DNA from: Heracleum sosnowskyi
Lineage: Eukaryota; Streptophyta; Magnoliopsida; Apiales; Apiaceae
DNA length: 64,000 bases
Assembly: GCA_030848705.1 (NCBI GenBank)
Contig: CM061239.1
Coordinates: forward strand, 81,512,363-81,576,362
Direction: 5' to 3'
Part shown: one piece after another, positions 12,501 through 23,670 of the stretch
Position numbering within the stretch: position 1 is the first letter of the stretch
Layout: each line of letters starts with the position of its first letter
The notes under the pieces: generated by a model
What the model saw: only the letters and a program-made list of their open reading frames with translations
What the model was told of the DNA's origin: nothing
Databases searched by the model: none
Translations under genes and position numbers: made by a program

Positions 12501-15500
12501 ATCACTTGTGCCACATCACTTGGTAACAAATTTTGGTACCCAATTCGGTACTTGTAGCATTACTTTTTTAATGTAGATAATAATTACTCATTATTTGTCA
12601 TTAGTTACAGTCAATTCTATAGTCCTAGGATCAAATAAGACTGAATTTGCATTTTTCTTGCGATGTCCAGATATTAAATGATGTAACGTGGAACCAGTAA
12701 AATGTAATAAATGTATTGGTTGCAGTCGGGGCGCTGTGCTTTTCTTCATACTTCATAGTTATCCTATATGTTGGGCAGGTGAAGGATCCAAGTTGTCGTA
12801 TGGTGCTGCCTTTGGTTCTTTTCGGGCCGAGGAGGGTGCTGTACCCGAGAAGAGTGCTGCAATGGACTCTATTACGGCGAATTCTGTTTGTGATACTGCT
12901 GTGACTTGTGTCCCTGACCTCATGTAAGCATTAGAAAATGATTTATGATTCACCATAATGTCTGAAGATAAGGCTGATTAATCTCTACAAATGTCATCTT
13001 GCATAAAGTCGACATCTACTTTTATGTAATACAGTAACGTGCAATCAATATCAAGTTCCTATATGCACCCAACTATACAGAAGACGTTGTCAGAGATGCC
13101 AAATTCTGCTGTTAGAAGACTTGTAATAGACGAAAATGATGGTAAAAGTCTCATCTCATCTGGTTCTAGTTTCTGTGCTTGTTTGTTAATATTGCAGTAT
13201 CATATAGTTATTTGCATTGCTTGGCAGGTTTAAGGGATAGAGAACTTTCAGCACTGGAAGCATCTTTTAGCTCTAGAAGTTGTAATAATCAAACTGACAA
13301 ATTAGCTTCTCCTGGGCCGGCTTATTATTTTGGACCAGGTCTAGAACAGTTGGCCAGGGCTAGGAGAATTGGCATTTTAGAGCAGTCACCTGCAGATGAA
13401 GTAGAAGGGGAACTTATCTTTTTCCAGCAGCAGCTACTCCACAATGCTCTTGCAAGAAAGCGGTTTAGTGGTCTTTCTCGCGACACTCTTTAGTCATTTT
13501 TTTTTATTATGAGTTGATCTGCTGCAACTTATCCTGTTGATTTTTGATGTTAGTCCATTGTGTTTGGTTGTTGGCAGATGATCTGATGTTGAAGATTTTG
13601 TCGAATCTTCCGGAGGAGATTGATGCTCTAGGCAAACAAAAGTGGGATGCAGTTCAGGCCAATAAGTTTCTTTCTGAGCTTAGAGAAGTGAAAAAGCAGG
13701 GAAGAAAAGAGAGGCGCCACAAGGAAGCTCAGGCTGTGCTTGCTGCTGCAACTGCGGCTGCTGCTACTTCATCTAGGATTTCCTCATTTAGGAAAGATTC
13801 TCAGGAGGAATCTGCTCATCAGGACATAGTAAGTTCTCTTCATTCAGCGTATTGAATTCTTCCATGTGGCTAGATATGAAGGAGAAATCTATGGAATGAT
13901 CGTTCTATATATATAAATTCTTTGGACCCCGCCATCATTTTTCTACTTCTCTTTTAGAACCCATTGAAGGCAAAATTTTCTAGTGGAAGGGCTGGTCTTT
14001 ACTCGCAGCAGATGCCGCGAGCCAAGGAGACACTTTCAAGATTAGGTACCACAAGGGTTTCATCAGAAAAGAATTATGATGTTGTCTATTCAACTTCTGA
14101 TTTCTCGAAGGACCACCCTAGAACTTGTGAAATCTGCAGACGGTCAGAGACAATTTTGAACCCAATCTTAATCTGTACGAGTTGCAAGGTTCATAACTTT
14201 TGACACCTGTACACTTAATTAGAATTTACATGGTTGAATCTTAACTTTGTTACTGCTACCAGATTGCAGTTCACTTGGATTGCTATCGCAGTGTGAAAGA
14301 CTCCGGTGGGCCATGGTGTTGTGAATTATGTGAAGATTTGTCTTCCTCGAGAAGTTTTGCTGCCATGGCTGTCAATTCTTGGGAGAAGCCTTACTTTTTA
14401 GCAGAATGCGGGTTATGTGGTGGCACTGGTGGTGCCTTTAGAAAGACAACTGATGGTCAATGGATTCATGCATTTTGTGCTGAAGTAAACTTTTCCTTCC
14501 TGATTAGCCAATATCGTTGACATATCTCTATCCGGTGTTTATTGTCTTCACTGTAAACATTATCTTATATTTCTATTTCCGTGTCAGTGGGTTCTGGAAT
14601 CGACTTTTAAGAGGGGTCAAGCAAATGCTGTACAGGGAATGGTATGTCTTTATATCTGGGTGTACTAATGAATCTCTGTGTAATTTTCCAGTTTAGTTTT
14701 AAGATTTGGTCGAGACTTCAACTAAAACTTTCTGTCTTGTGATTAATAAAATGTTCTTACCATAATATTATTAATATGCCAGGAGACTGTATCCAAGGGG
14801 AGTGAGATGTGTCACATCTGTCGGCGCAAACAAGGTGTTTGCATAAAGGTTAGGATTTTGCTGTAACTTGGCTCTTCCCATTTGGGTGAACATGTCATTT
14901 GTAGAATTGGTGATTGATAAACAATTTTTTGTAAACAGTGCAGCTATGGTCATTGTCAGAGTTCTTTTCATCCTTTTTGTGCTAGAAGTGCTGGCTTTCA
15001 AATGAATTTAAAGACCAGTGGGGGCAAGTTGCAGCACAAGGCATACTGTGAAAAGCATAGCCTGGTAGAGAGGGCAAAGGTAAACTTCATGTTATGATAT
15101 TTTGTGTGTTTATGATACATTATTTATTATTTAATTCCCTTTTATCTAACATTAAAGTATGTGTCAGGCGGAGACCCCAAAACATGGAATGGAAGAGCTT
15201 AAGAGTTTTAAGCCAGTTAGGGTAAGTACACGTAAATATTATACTGCTTGTGTTAAACTTGGATATGATATCCATTTAGTGGCTGAATTAGTTAGAGTGC
15301 GTCTTTTAGTTCTAAAGTGGTAAAAAGAGCTGTATGCTGGATTATAAAAAATTCTGATGGATCTTATGTACTTCTATGTTGTGTAGTCCATAGTTAAAAT
15401 GGTTTGTCCTGTGTCTTTTTGTGTAATGTGTAGAAACTAAAATATTAGCATGTTCCCTTCTTGAGACGCGACCAAGTCTGTCCCCGAAACCCGAAAATTT

Positions 15501-18391
15501 AAATCCAAAAAACAAGTAGCAAAACTCTTAAAATACAACGATAAATGATTCAATGACCATGATCATGCCTCATTAAGATTTATAAACACTATTTAAATAC
15601 TTCTTTAAAAGAGTAAATTACAACTTTTTTAAATCTTTTAAAAAAAGTAATTTAATTCACTAGTTCAGCAATCGGCATCGCTGTATCAGGAATATTTGCA
15701 TGACAGAGATAAATTAACTAAAATATATTATATTTTGTTATAATAATATAAATCTAATTGAAAGCGTTATATATACTAACATTAACTATAAATAAAAATG
15801 TGTTTGTAGTTGAAGTAGGAGAAAGACTTCTTCGAAGTAGAGAATATAGTGGGTCGAAGTTGTTTAAATTATTTACATTTGATAAATTTATTAATTATGT
15901 TAAAGAACTATAGTATATGAAATCGACAATTGACAAATGATTTTATTTTTTGCTTATAATAGTTGTATAAATACGTAAAATATATATTATAGTGCTATAT
16001 GTATATATGTATTTTTCGAATTTCGGATTCGGATCGGGTTTCGGTTTTCGGGTCGGATTTCGGATCGGTATGTCTAACATCCAAACCCAAACCCAAATCC
16101 AAAAAATCGGGTTCGGTAAATCCAAAATTTTGGGTTTTGGATCAGGTATCCGTTGGATCGGATTATTTTGCCATCCCTAGTGACAAGTTAATAATTAATC
16201 ACATATTTAAGCATCTGCCCTCCCCTCTCTCTTTGCAAAGAAGAGAAAATGTAACAATGAATGCTCTGGCAGGGATCCAACAATCCAGATATAAATGGAA
16301 CTTGGTATCTACAGTTAGCTATATATTAAACAATGCACATGTAGATCCGCCCCAATTGTCACCAATGGACAAAACACAACAAGACATATACTGATGTATG
16401 ATTGTACTATCCTTTTTTCAAGCTATTAATTATTTAGAAGTCCCTTGGTGACAGCCTTGTCATAGGGGTTGGGGGTTAAGAAATAAATTTTGTCACTGAT
16501 GTATGGTTGCCAGCCTTTTGTGATTTAATATTTATAGAACCTTAAGAGCTCTTCTTTGTTCAGGTCGAATTGGAGAAATTACGACTTCTCTGTGAGAGAA
16601 TTATCAGAAGGGAGAAATTAAAGGTAGCCTTCAAATTTGTCATATTTTTCTATGTGATGAATCTCTTTTATTATTTTCTTCAGCCACAAGTTTCATTTAT
16701 GTTGCCATTGAGAAGTGATGAATAAGTTGAAAAGGGTATTACCGAGATTCTATGCTTTGCATGCAGAATCATGTTTTATGTTGTATGGATTATACTTTTG
16801 AGCTGTGTTGTTGAAATATGAGTGCATGGTTAATCAAATTACTTTGATTCTATCACTCTGAATGTCTGATATGATGATCTTTGTCTTGGATATATAAGTA
16901 CTAGCTTTACAATCGTAGCTTTATCTGATATTATCAATTTTCTACTGATTAAGTGTTGGGCAAGATGTGCTACTTTTCACTCTTTTATTTTGTTGTATGG
17001 TTATGGTCAAGATCCTTTGTATTGTGTTGTTATGGTCAAGATCTTTTGTGTGGTTACGGTATCAGTAAAGGATAAATCAAATTTCACTAACAATGAAGAT
17101 GCAATAGCTAATGACCAATAATTTATCGGTATATATTAATGATTAATATAATAAAATCTATATTTCTTATTCACACGCTCTTCTCATTTAGACATTTAGA
17201 TACTGTGAAGTAAGAATTTTAAACACTGTTAGAAGTATTTAAAACTAAAATTTGTTACAACGCCTATGTTTTTGGAGATGCTTATGAGGCCTCTTGGTGC
17301 TATACCTATACCAGACCTTTTTTATCCATGTTTAAATATGAGGGTAAGTTTCTGTATAATTTTAACACCTGAGATGGGAATTTTATCAAACATCTTGTTG
17401 GTATAACTTGTTAGAGTTCTTGTTTGAAAGCTAGGTACTATATTAAAGGTTCTGATTTTGTTTATGTCTAGTTAGTTGGTTATAACGCTTTTTCAGGATG
17501 GGGGAGAATGAGTGTCATGATATCGTGCCATTATAGTTGCAAGTAGTATTGACTCTTGTTGGTGATTGCGAGAAGTTCTTGTTGTTTTGACATGTATACA
17601 TGTAGCAGTCCTTCTGTGCTAGCTGTATATTATTGTGGTTAAAGTTGTTACTCGTGTAACCTTGTAAGCAGAAGTTGTGGCAGCATGATGAAATTTTTAC
17701 TTGTTGATGTTGCAGCGTGAGTTGGTTGTTTGCTCACATGAAATACTGGCTTCAAACAGACAGGCTGCTTCTTTGTCTGCACTTGCTTGTAGTTCTTTTT
17801 GCCAAACTGATGTCAGTTCTGAATCAGCTACAACCTTGCTGAAAAGTTGTACAGATGTTTATAAGTTGGGAAATGAAGCAATACAGAGATCAGATGATAT
17901 AACTGTAGATAGCACAGCTGCAGGCAAGAGTCGAATGAAGTTTCCGGTGCCAGTGGACAATGACCAAAAGACAGATGACAGCTCTACTTCTCAGCAGCTT
18001 TGTCCTTCAAAACCCTCAGACGGGGCATCTTTTTCCGGGAAGCAAATTCCAAGTAGACCCTCTTCTGTAGCATCATGGAGCCTTCCTAGTGAGACAGAAA
18101 ATTCTGCAAAGTACATAAAGGTGAAGAAGTCCTCTGCAGTTTTGTTTTGTTTAGTTCATTGTCATCTTGCTTATACGAAGTTTGTTCAAATTTAAGTTGA
18201 CACTGTCCTTATAAATTGTGCAGCATACTGAAACCTTTGAAAAGGAGTTGGTAATGACTTCAGACCAAGCATCTATGAAGAACCAGCGATTGCCTAAAGG
18301 ACTTGTTTATGTTCCCATTCTTTGCCTTTCCAGTGAGAAAGAAGCAGTTCCTGACGCATGTAGTACCCAGGAATTGAAAAGTGATGAGTAG
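3579..18391 (+). CDS. PHD-finger chromatin protein with two PHD/zinc-knuckle/ePHD modules (19 exons)
   Basis: Exons placed by GT/AG sites and frame: 3579-4746, 9495-9580, 9723-10112, 10203-10286, 10440-10796, 11820-11868, 12779-12923, 13035-13141, 13228-13470, 13578-13828, 13958-14188, 14263-14484, 14588-14641, 14783-14848, 14939-15079, 15168-15221, 16564-16623, 17716-18120, 18224-18391 (TAG). They sum to 4281 bases, 1426 residues, in one frame. The product starts MTGGRC. The first PHD starts near residue 251 (CHYC) and runs into a zinc knuckle and an extended PHD that ends in exon 3 (FCSKH). A second PHD / knuckle / ePHD module spans about residues 1017-1195 (RTCEIC to YCEKH). Such modules read histone H3 tails in the BRPF/Jade/AF10 class. 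The layout matches the plant family of Arabidopsis At1g77800. A nuclear chromatin-reader role is inferred; no catalytic domain is visible. Intron 1 (4.7 kb) carries a retroelement, and retaining it gives a 449-residue product ending at 4928. An alternative exon 6 donor at 11907 would break the frame. Confidence 0.9.
5577..5978 (-). repeat. 3' LTR of the intronic element
   Basis: 402-base copy, near-identical to 8444-8843 and differing by T/C, A/G and C/A substitutions near its left end and an extra AG in an AG run. It abuts the polypurine tract. Confidence 0.9.
5981..5990 (-). other. Polypurine tract of the intronic element
   Basis: Reads AGGGGGAAGG on the minus strand directly inside the left LTR. 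This is the usual site of plus-strand priming in reverse transcription. Confidence 0.75.
6059..7033 (-). CDS. Unassigned ORF 2 of the intronic element (324 aa)
   Basis: ATG-initiated frame overlapping the end of the gag-like ORF by 44 bases in another frame. It has no recognisable retroviral motif (no DSG protease, no YxDD, no zinc knuckle). It is rich in E, Q and D, with several stretches such as DPGGQVQDKQL and IFDPGGD. It may be a private ORF of this non-autonomous family or a decayed 3' part of an ancestral polyprotein; I do not recognise it. The open frame of 975 bases in AT-rich DNA is unlikely by chance alone. Confidence 0.5.
   Translation of the reverse strand: MYLLLGKTIGEPIYDEEPGKGQECWPEQEFIVAALNGDNLDAPNPLKTEICRRERLEEVTEFAHIQDLQQGGGNNNLHNEMPPIQLEEVSSMIPTSRDIVEAFHSKRSVKDFLRSVRDFPTAPIYYELGIRYSNLGKDNMLIFDPGGQVQDKQLKGVNHNPKDMIRSDVQLEEAVMEHSVGIKFRHWQDIDFMAIDQQLLKEPSQLQRKMSITEIEISVKWQGQGQNMQKEINGFDKIVGEINQQFVDYVQTGMIALSYKDQYMVLGQGRHEIYKSMGPAYHDASRKSVATYIFDPGGDSTCLHGVPLIFVGILKVHHMLQDII
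6990..7808 (-). CDS. Gag-like ORF 1 of the intronic element (272 aa)
   Basis: The first long frame downstream of the primer site. An early region predicted to form a helix or coiled coil (about residues 35-70) precedes a stretch ending in KLNFPKFKVAGSFEGS (about residues 213-228). That resembles the P.LDFP.FDG segment of plant Ty3 gag proteins. The remaining gag core and the zinc knuckle are missing: the frame stops about 40 residues later. The assignment rests on this one motif and on position, so it is moderate. Confidence 0.55.
   Translation of the reverse strand: MKFSVSAHKVFDELCMRMSCYRSEDLPQSSHQGTLRLIQQDLQGHMMGNNEKIERLQKQIEHLMEGMNSRNTRKQPEDEVLEVEGEDYKGNVFPGSASKGMLRDPLHAALERQIAKFKSHRLKKEAVTNEGRDRAFNEAVLGVLQQFLAHRERTSDKLQKLEGTIELARQMMQVIPSITAQRHDEGFANALDVKTSSKSGKTETKGEVPSGTIPTLKLNFPKFKVAGSFEGSQECGHRLADFGIGDMTQEWPNPAKEENVSAAWKDYRGTYI
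8429..8440 (-). other. Primer binding site (initiator Met tRNA) of the intronic element
   Basis: Reads TGGTATCAGAGC on the minus strand, three bases inside the right LTR. This matches the 3' end complement of initiator Met tRNA used by most plant LTR elements and fixes the element's orientation. Confidence 0.9.
8444..8843 (-). repeat. 5' LTR of the intronic element
   Basis: 400-base LTR next to the primer site. On the minus strand it contains CTATAAATAC (about 8731-8740), a plausible TATA box, so it could drive an antisense transcript through intron 1 and toward exon 1 of the PHD gene. Confidence 0.9.
8849..9494 (+). other. Rest of intron 1, with a small inverted-repeat element
   Basis: AT-rich intron DNA with an ATGTATGTATATACAT-like microsatellite near 9205-9230. 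At 9266-9371 an exact 13-base inverted repeat (TAAATCAGGGATT / AATCCCTGATTTA) encloses about 80 bases that contain an inner hairpin CACCCC-8 nt-GGGGTG. It looks like a tiny MITE or a structured intronic RNA; no target duplication was identified. Confidence 0.5.
12105..12305. repeat. Tandem duplication in intron 6
   Basis: Two copies of about 75 conserved bases beginning GTGACAAATC and ending TTTCTCCAGTAAT, 126 bases apart (12105 and 12231) with scattered differences. Non-coding. Confidence 0.7.
12359..12561. mobile_element. MITE of about 200 bases in intron 6
   Basis: Imperfect terminal inverted repeats: AATACTAGGGGTACCAAATT at the left, and AATGCTACAAGTACCGAATT at the right read from the opposite strand (16 of 20 matching). 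The flanks share TTTTAATGT, which could be a 9-base target duplication as in Mutator-like elements if the true ends lie a few bases further out. No coding capacity. Confidence 0.65.
15430..16190 (-). mobile_element. hAT-like transposon fragment in intron 16
   Basis: From about 16018 the sequence is an array of degenerate TTCGG / TCGGG and CCAAACC units. It ends at about 16180 in GCCATCCCTAG, which on the minus strand reads CTAGGGATGGCAA. That is a terminus seen on many plant hAT-type elements with GGGTTCGGG-type subterminal repeats. The opposite terminus was not found, so the element is truncated or the left limit is approximate. Confidence 0.45.
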
Positions 18392-20121
18392 AACTACATG
18401 TCCTTATAAGATTTCTATGTCCCTCCAGATGCAATTTTTTGTGCCTGAGCATTGGGACTGTTTTGATTAGACAGAGAGATGGCAAAATTGGCACCTGCAT
18501 GGTCTGTTCTTTGGCACACCTATAGAGATAGTTCTACATAAGTTTTGCCATCTTTGTTGTATATTGTGAGAGCAAGATGTACAGTGGGTTAGTGTTTGTT
18601 CCCGTTGCATTTGTCAGGTGGCTTAAAGTTTAATCTTTATTCTTTTTGGTTCCTTTTTTAACCCTTTCTGCTAGGCAAAATAGAAGCTTTGCTTATTGTA
18701 ATTGTATACAGAGTTAGAAAGCATTGCCTGCTGTACTGTCTGTGGAAAATAGGTGTAAATACCTTACAGTGTTGCATAAAGCAGTAGGCCTAGCATCTGA
18801 TGGTTAAAATCATTTGTAAGTTATTTCTCAATATGTTGGTCTTTGCAATTGTCTAATGTATATGTCGTCAGGTGCGGTGGTAAGGTGTATATGTTGTCAG
18901 GTGCGGTGGTAAGGTAAACGTTTGGGTTACTGGTTTTCATCACCTTTATGGATTTTTAACCGTCCCCTTGGTATTCTAAATCTTGTGGAAGAGGCCTCTG
19001 TTGAATAGTTGGCACTCTGCCGGAATGTTGCTGTACTGTACTAAATCTGCGACTGCCTCTAATGAAATATTCCTGCAAAACAAAAAAAATCCCTAAATAG
19101 TGGAATACACTTGCAAGTTGGCACACGTCAAGGCGCTAGTATAATTGTTGAATATTTCAAGAAATTAGATTCATCTAAATGTCAACGGTGAACCGAATAG
19201 GATACGTGACACAAGTCGAATTGTGGTTCTAAAATCTGTAGAATTATTTTTATGTTTTGAGATGAAAGAAGTGATTTGGATGTCAAAAAGGAGCATGTAC
19301 GCAAATGTATAATTTTAAAATGGAGTCCGTTGCGGGGATGAATTTCGCAACATACGGTTTTTAGGTTGTTGGATCGATCATCCAATGACTGTGATTTAAA
19401 AAAAATTGAACTACTGAAACTTTTAACAGTACGGACTAATTATATTTTTACCCCTCTGCCCGTATCGTGGAAAGTTTCCGCGGTATGTCCCCTTTCCAAT
19501 TTTACTCTGTGACGAACATAGACTAAAATTAATCGAACAAAACACATTTTAGGGGAGAAAAGAGGCGATTGAGGGTGATTGGGGTTGATTCTAAGACTAA
19601 TTCAATCACTAAAGGTCATAATCCATTGAGTTATAGGTATGTTTAATTTCAACCCCCGTTTTTCAATTTTATTTTACGATACATATGTATGTATGTATGA
19701 TTTGTATGTGTATGTGTATGTGATTGTATGTGTATGTGTAGTTTTTGTTCGAACATGATGTATATCATATGTATAATCGCTGTTTTAACATATGTATTTC
19801 ATGTTCACATCGATTTTGATAGTTAGCAATTTGAATTTTTGCAGTTAGGGTTCTGAAAATAAATATTTTGGGGATTTTCAGTTATGAATGTGTTAAATTC
19901 ATGTCAATTCGAGTTTTGAATATTAAATTAGCGTTATTCGTATTTTTAATTTTTTGAGCATTAAAATTTTGAATATGAAAATTGGTTTATATTAAATTGG
20001 TATATATTAAAATTGGTTTATATTCGATTTTTGAGCATTAAAATTTAAACTTTTTAGGGTTATTCTTATGTTAATTGAACTTTGGCCTTTCAAATTTTGT
20101 TGAATTGCGTATTTTTCAGGG
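18392..20121. other. Intergenic spacer: PHD gene 3' UTR side, then upstream of the PMD pseudogene
   Basis: The first several hundred bases are probably 3' UTR of the PHD gene. A 29-base exact-to-near tandem duplication lies at 18858-18886 and 18887-18915 (core GTCAGGTGCGGTGGTAAGGT). A GTATGT microsatellite is at about 19684-19740. The rest shows no gene. Confidence 0.55.
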
Positions 20122-22317
20122 ATGAACAACTTTAATGATTTTAGTGATATGTTGCCGGGTCCGAGTAGTAGTAGAATTATTTGGGATAAACGCTATCATA
20201 TTAACGAGGATGTGTGGGATGACACGACACGGGTAGAGATGAGTTGGAGAACATTTGTGGTAATAGGGCTATGCGGGAATGGAACTTAAGAAGAGCACAG
20301 AGGGAGTTGTTACATATGCTTGGGTTTGGGATATTTGCCAACACTCATGTTGTTTTGGGTACTGATGCTAGGCTGGTTTCTGCTTTGATAGAGCGGTGGA
20401 GACCGGAGACCAACACGTTTTTTTTGAGACAAGGGGAGATGACAATTACTTTGGAGGATGTTGGTTAAATTTTAGGTTTGCCGGTTTTTGGGGAGGCTGT
20501 GACATGCGGGCTTATAGAGAATCGGAAATAGTTTTTTAAGCGCAATTGGTTTTGTCATTTAACAGATCAAGAAGTGGAGAATGCTTTGTATAGAGGCCAT
20601 ATTAAGTTGACGTCGTTGTTTGATAGATATGGGAGACAAAAGCCGGAAAAGCATAATGATGAAGCGACTGTTATACATACACATGCATACCTCCTTTTTG
20701 TCATTGGTGCAGTTCTGTTTCCTTCGAAGGACAAAGCTACGGTGCATGTCAGAAACATTCAGCCTCTACTTAACATCCGGGAGATTCCTAACTATGCTTG
20801 GGGTGCAGCCGTGTTAGCTCATTTGTATAGAGGTTTGGAGATTGCTGCAAGGAGGAATAGTAAGACTGTTGCTGCTTGTGTTTGGTTGTTGGAGGTGTGG
20901 TCATATGAGAGATTTCCTCGCATTGGTGTTCCTCAACGGGACCCCAATCAGGAGGATTATCCAGTTGCAGAGGGTTGGGCATATTCTTCTCTTCAGGGTG
21001 TTAATAAAAAGAGACGACAGTCAGGTCCACACCATAGTCTACCATTTTATAGAGGTGAGTTTAATGGAGTTGCTCGCGATGATGTTGTGTGGAGACCATA
21101 TGCTAGATTTGACGAGAGTTTAGACTGGGAGATGTTACAGGCGCAAATAGCTAGGAATGCTCGAGTGTCCTTGGTATGTTTTGATGTGGTTGAGTGGCAA
21201 CACTCAGAAAGGGTGATTAGGCAGTTTGGTTCTAGCCCACAGATTCCCCCGGTTCCTGTTAACATGCTACCGTATAGGCAGCCTAAGGCAACCACATTTG
21301 CCGGTGAGGATTGGATGATTCGGTGGTTTGTAGATATTGGTAGGTGGGCTAGATTTTGTTCGGAGTTAGAAGGGGCGGTTGATGAAAATGTTAACGTTGT
21401 ATATGAGGCTGTGTACATGACTTGGTATTCAGATATTAGTCGTACCCGTGTAGGGAAGCCAGAACCTGTCCCCCAGTCTCAGTACAGTACGAGGGAGTTG
21501 TATGATACCCTTGAGGGATACCGAGTTGTAAGTATTCCATCCTTCTTAAGGTTGAATTACTACTTTCATTGATGATTTATATTGCACACACTGTATTACT
21601 AAATTATGATTGTTTTTACTTGTAGATGATAGCTGGTCTTGATATGCTTAAGAAATTGGATTCTAGGGTTCCAGCTGAATTTGTGGAGGAGCTTGGTAAG
21701 GTTTCAGACACCTTTCTAAGACCTTTCACAAGATTGATGAAGAAAATCAAAGGGCCCGCTTATAAACATCCAAAGTTCGAGAATATTAAGGCAATTTCAT
21801 TAGACGACATAACACAAGATTCTCAGCCTCCCGAGCCTACTGTTGCCGCAATTTCTGACCATGATGTTATTGAGATGACACAACCATCCTAATATGGGTC
21901 TCAGCCTCCCATTCAGAGTGCTACCACTTCTTCTAGTAGGCCTTCAAAGCTACCATCCCGTAGAATGAAGGGGGAGAAGTGTCTCATCCAGAAGAGTTTA
22001 GATATGCGCAAGCAGCAAAAAGTCTATGATGACTGGGGATGGGGAATTGGACAGAAGCCAAAGTTACAAGGAGGATTTGACGTGTGTAGGCATCATATAT
22101 CAGAGTCTGCGATGCAGAGCCTAGCTCCAGGTTCATGGGTTGACGATAGGATTATTTACTCTTACATGGTATACTTTCCAACATGCTTATGTTTTGTTGC
22201 ATTATAAATTCCAACATATATTAAGCTTGTCTTTATGTTTCTTTCCAGGGATTGCTACGGGAGAGGGAGGAGGATATTCACAATGGAAATATATGGGAGA
22301 GGAAGCCAGTTTACTAC
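20122..22317 (+). pseudogene. Plant mobile domain / Ulp1-like protease fusion, broken and truncated
   Basis: The readable protein is a plant mobile domain of the MAIN/MAIL (protein phosphatase 7 long-form-like) type. It shows RREL/ERWRPET/GEMTITLEDV, then LGLPV, then HAYLLFVIGAVLFPSKD and NYAWGAAVLAHLYRGL. Exons end at 21527 (gtaagt) and resume at 21626. The second exon runs to 22168, and a third runs from 22249 to 22317. The second and third exons read SLAPGSWVDDRIIYSYM and LLREREEDIHNG, the start of a C48/Ulp1 SUMO-protease fold. The sequence is then cut by an LTR at 22318, before the catalytic His, Asp and Cys. Damage: a frameshift between 20122 and about 20230, TAA at 20466, TAG at 20529 and TAA at 21890. 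PMD and Ulp1 domains occur together in plant transposon-derived genes such as MULEs, but no terminal inverted repeats were found here, so mobile or host origin is open. Confidence 0.8.
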
Positions 22318-22383
22318 TGTAACACCCCCAGATCCGGGGTCAGGAATCTGGGTTGTCACGCTTCATCAATTATATAATACCTG
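22318..22383 (-). mobile_element. Gypsy-B LTR, piece 1 (terminus)
   Basis: Starts TGTAACACCCCCAGATCC. On the minus strand it ends CTGACCCCGGATCTGGGGGTGTTACA in form, closely paralleling the end of Gypsy-A's LTR (CTGACCCCGGATTTGG then GGCTGTTACA). It is therefore the terminus of a Tekay-like LTR on the minus strand, inserted in the Ulp1-like pseudogene and itself split by Copia-1. Confidence 0.75.
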
Positions 22384-23510
22384 TGTAAAGCATAATGTAA
22401 CATAAGATGTAAAAGAGATAACTACAACTCAACAAAGGACAAGACAGACAATAGTATTAATAGAAGCACAGGAATCCAGAATCAGAGAAGAAAAGGTAAA
22501 CTCAAAAAATCAAAATACGTTATGTATTCTTGAAGTCCGTAAACAGGTCACGGAAAGAAGTTCATGAAAATGTTCAGGCCTCAGTGACAACAATAGAAAC
22601 AAGACTTTGAAGACGACAGAAGTATGTGAATGATTTAGGGTTCAGTACCACGGGATTCCAGTGATGAAGCAACCAGAACGACAAGGGACGTATCAGCAGC
22701 AATGTATTGAAGACATAAAATAAGAATTGATCAAGTGTTATTCATCTGTGAACCAGACCAGTTGCACTAGGTGACGGCATTGAAAAGATCAAGTTGTTTT
22801 ATCGTCTCCGAAGAAATTGATACAGTTTATTTCTTAAACACCCAGGAGCTCAGTGGAATCATTAATGAACAAAAGACAAGAAAAGGAATTCGATAGTTTT
22901 TCTAATTAGAAAACTATCGAATGGTAGGTAAAGTGATTAATTGAAAACCAAAATAAGTTAATTTGGTATTCGATAGTTTTAATTAAAAAACTATCGAATG
23001 GTGAATTAACTTAATTAATTCGATGGTTTTTAAATCCATTCGATGGTTTTTAATTCATGGAGCAGGTGAAAAGAATTACTTGTCTGACAGGTTGAAGAAG
23101 ATCCAACGGCCAGGATTGTTTCTACAATTCTAATTCGATGGTTTTTCTAAACAAAGCCTACAGTTAATACAAAGTGAAGAAGGTGTCTTCTTCAGTTAAG
23201 GGCATTCAACACAGACACATAACAGAGAGAGAGAAGAGCCGGAGAAAATTATCAGAGAAATTAATAGTGCTCAGAACTTGATTATTGTTGTGTATTTGTG
23301 TTACCTTAAACTCATTAACGCTAATCTACGGATTAGAAATTGTATCACCCCTCGAGGTTTATATTTATAAAAAGATATATTCCCCGAAACTTGATTTGGT
23401 TTGGTGTGTTTGATTTCGTTATAGAACTGAAAGATTAATCCGCGAACGAAATTAAATTATTTGAGAGTATCGTATTCAACCCCCCCTTCTACGATACTTT
23501 GGACCTAACA
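22384..23510 (+). repeat. 5' LTR of Copia-1
   Basis: 1127 bases, ending CCTAACA. It contains two perfect hairpin-forming pairs of ATTCGATAGTTTT with AAAACTATCGAAT (about 22893-22927 and 22968-23000) and three TTCGATGGTTTT variants. TATAAAAAG at 23366-23374 is a likely TATA box about 145 bases before the LTR end. Confidence 0.93.
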
Positions 23511-23512
23511 AT

Positions 23513-23524
23513 TGGTATCAGAGC
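23513..23524 (+). other. Primer binding site of Copia-1
   Basis: TGGTATCAGAGC, complementary to the initiator Met tRNA 3' end, two bases after the 5' LTR. Confidence 0.9.
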
Positions 23525-23670
23525 TACTTGATTGATATACAAATTAGATCCGGTGAATGAGACCAAAATCAAAAGTAGCGTGAAAATACGAAGCAAATTT
23601 TTTAACTTTCAAAATTTTTCATTTAATTGGAATTTCTTGAATTTTAAACAATTTGAAATTTTCAGAAACC

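Noticed and set aside
18388..18400. Extending the PHD gene into 19000-20000
   Set aside because: The frame ends at TAG 18389-18391 with a typical C-terminal exon, and the following DNA has no splice-compatible ORF.
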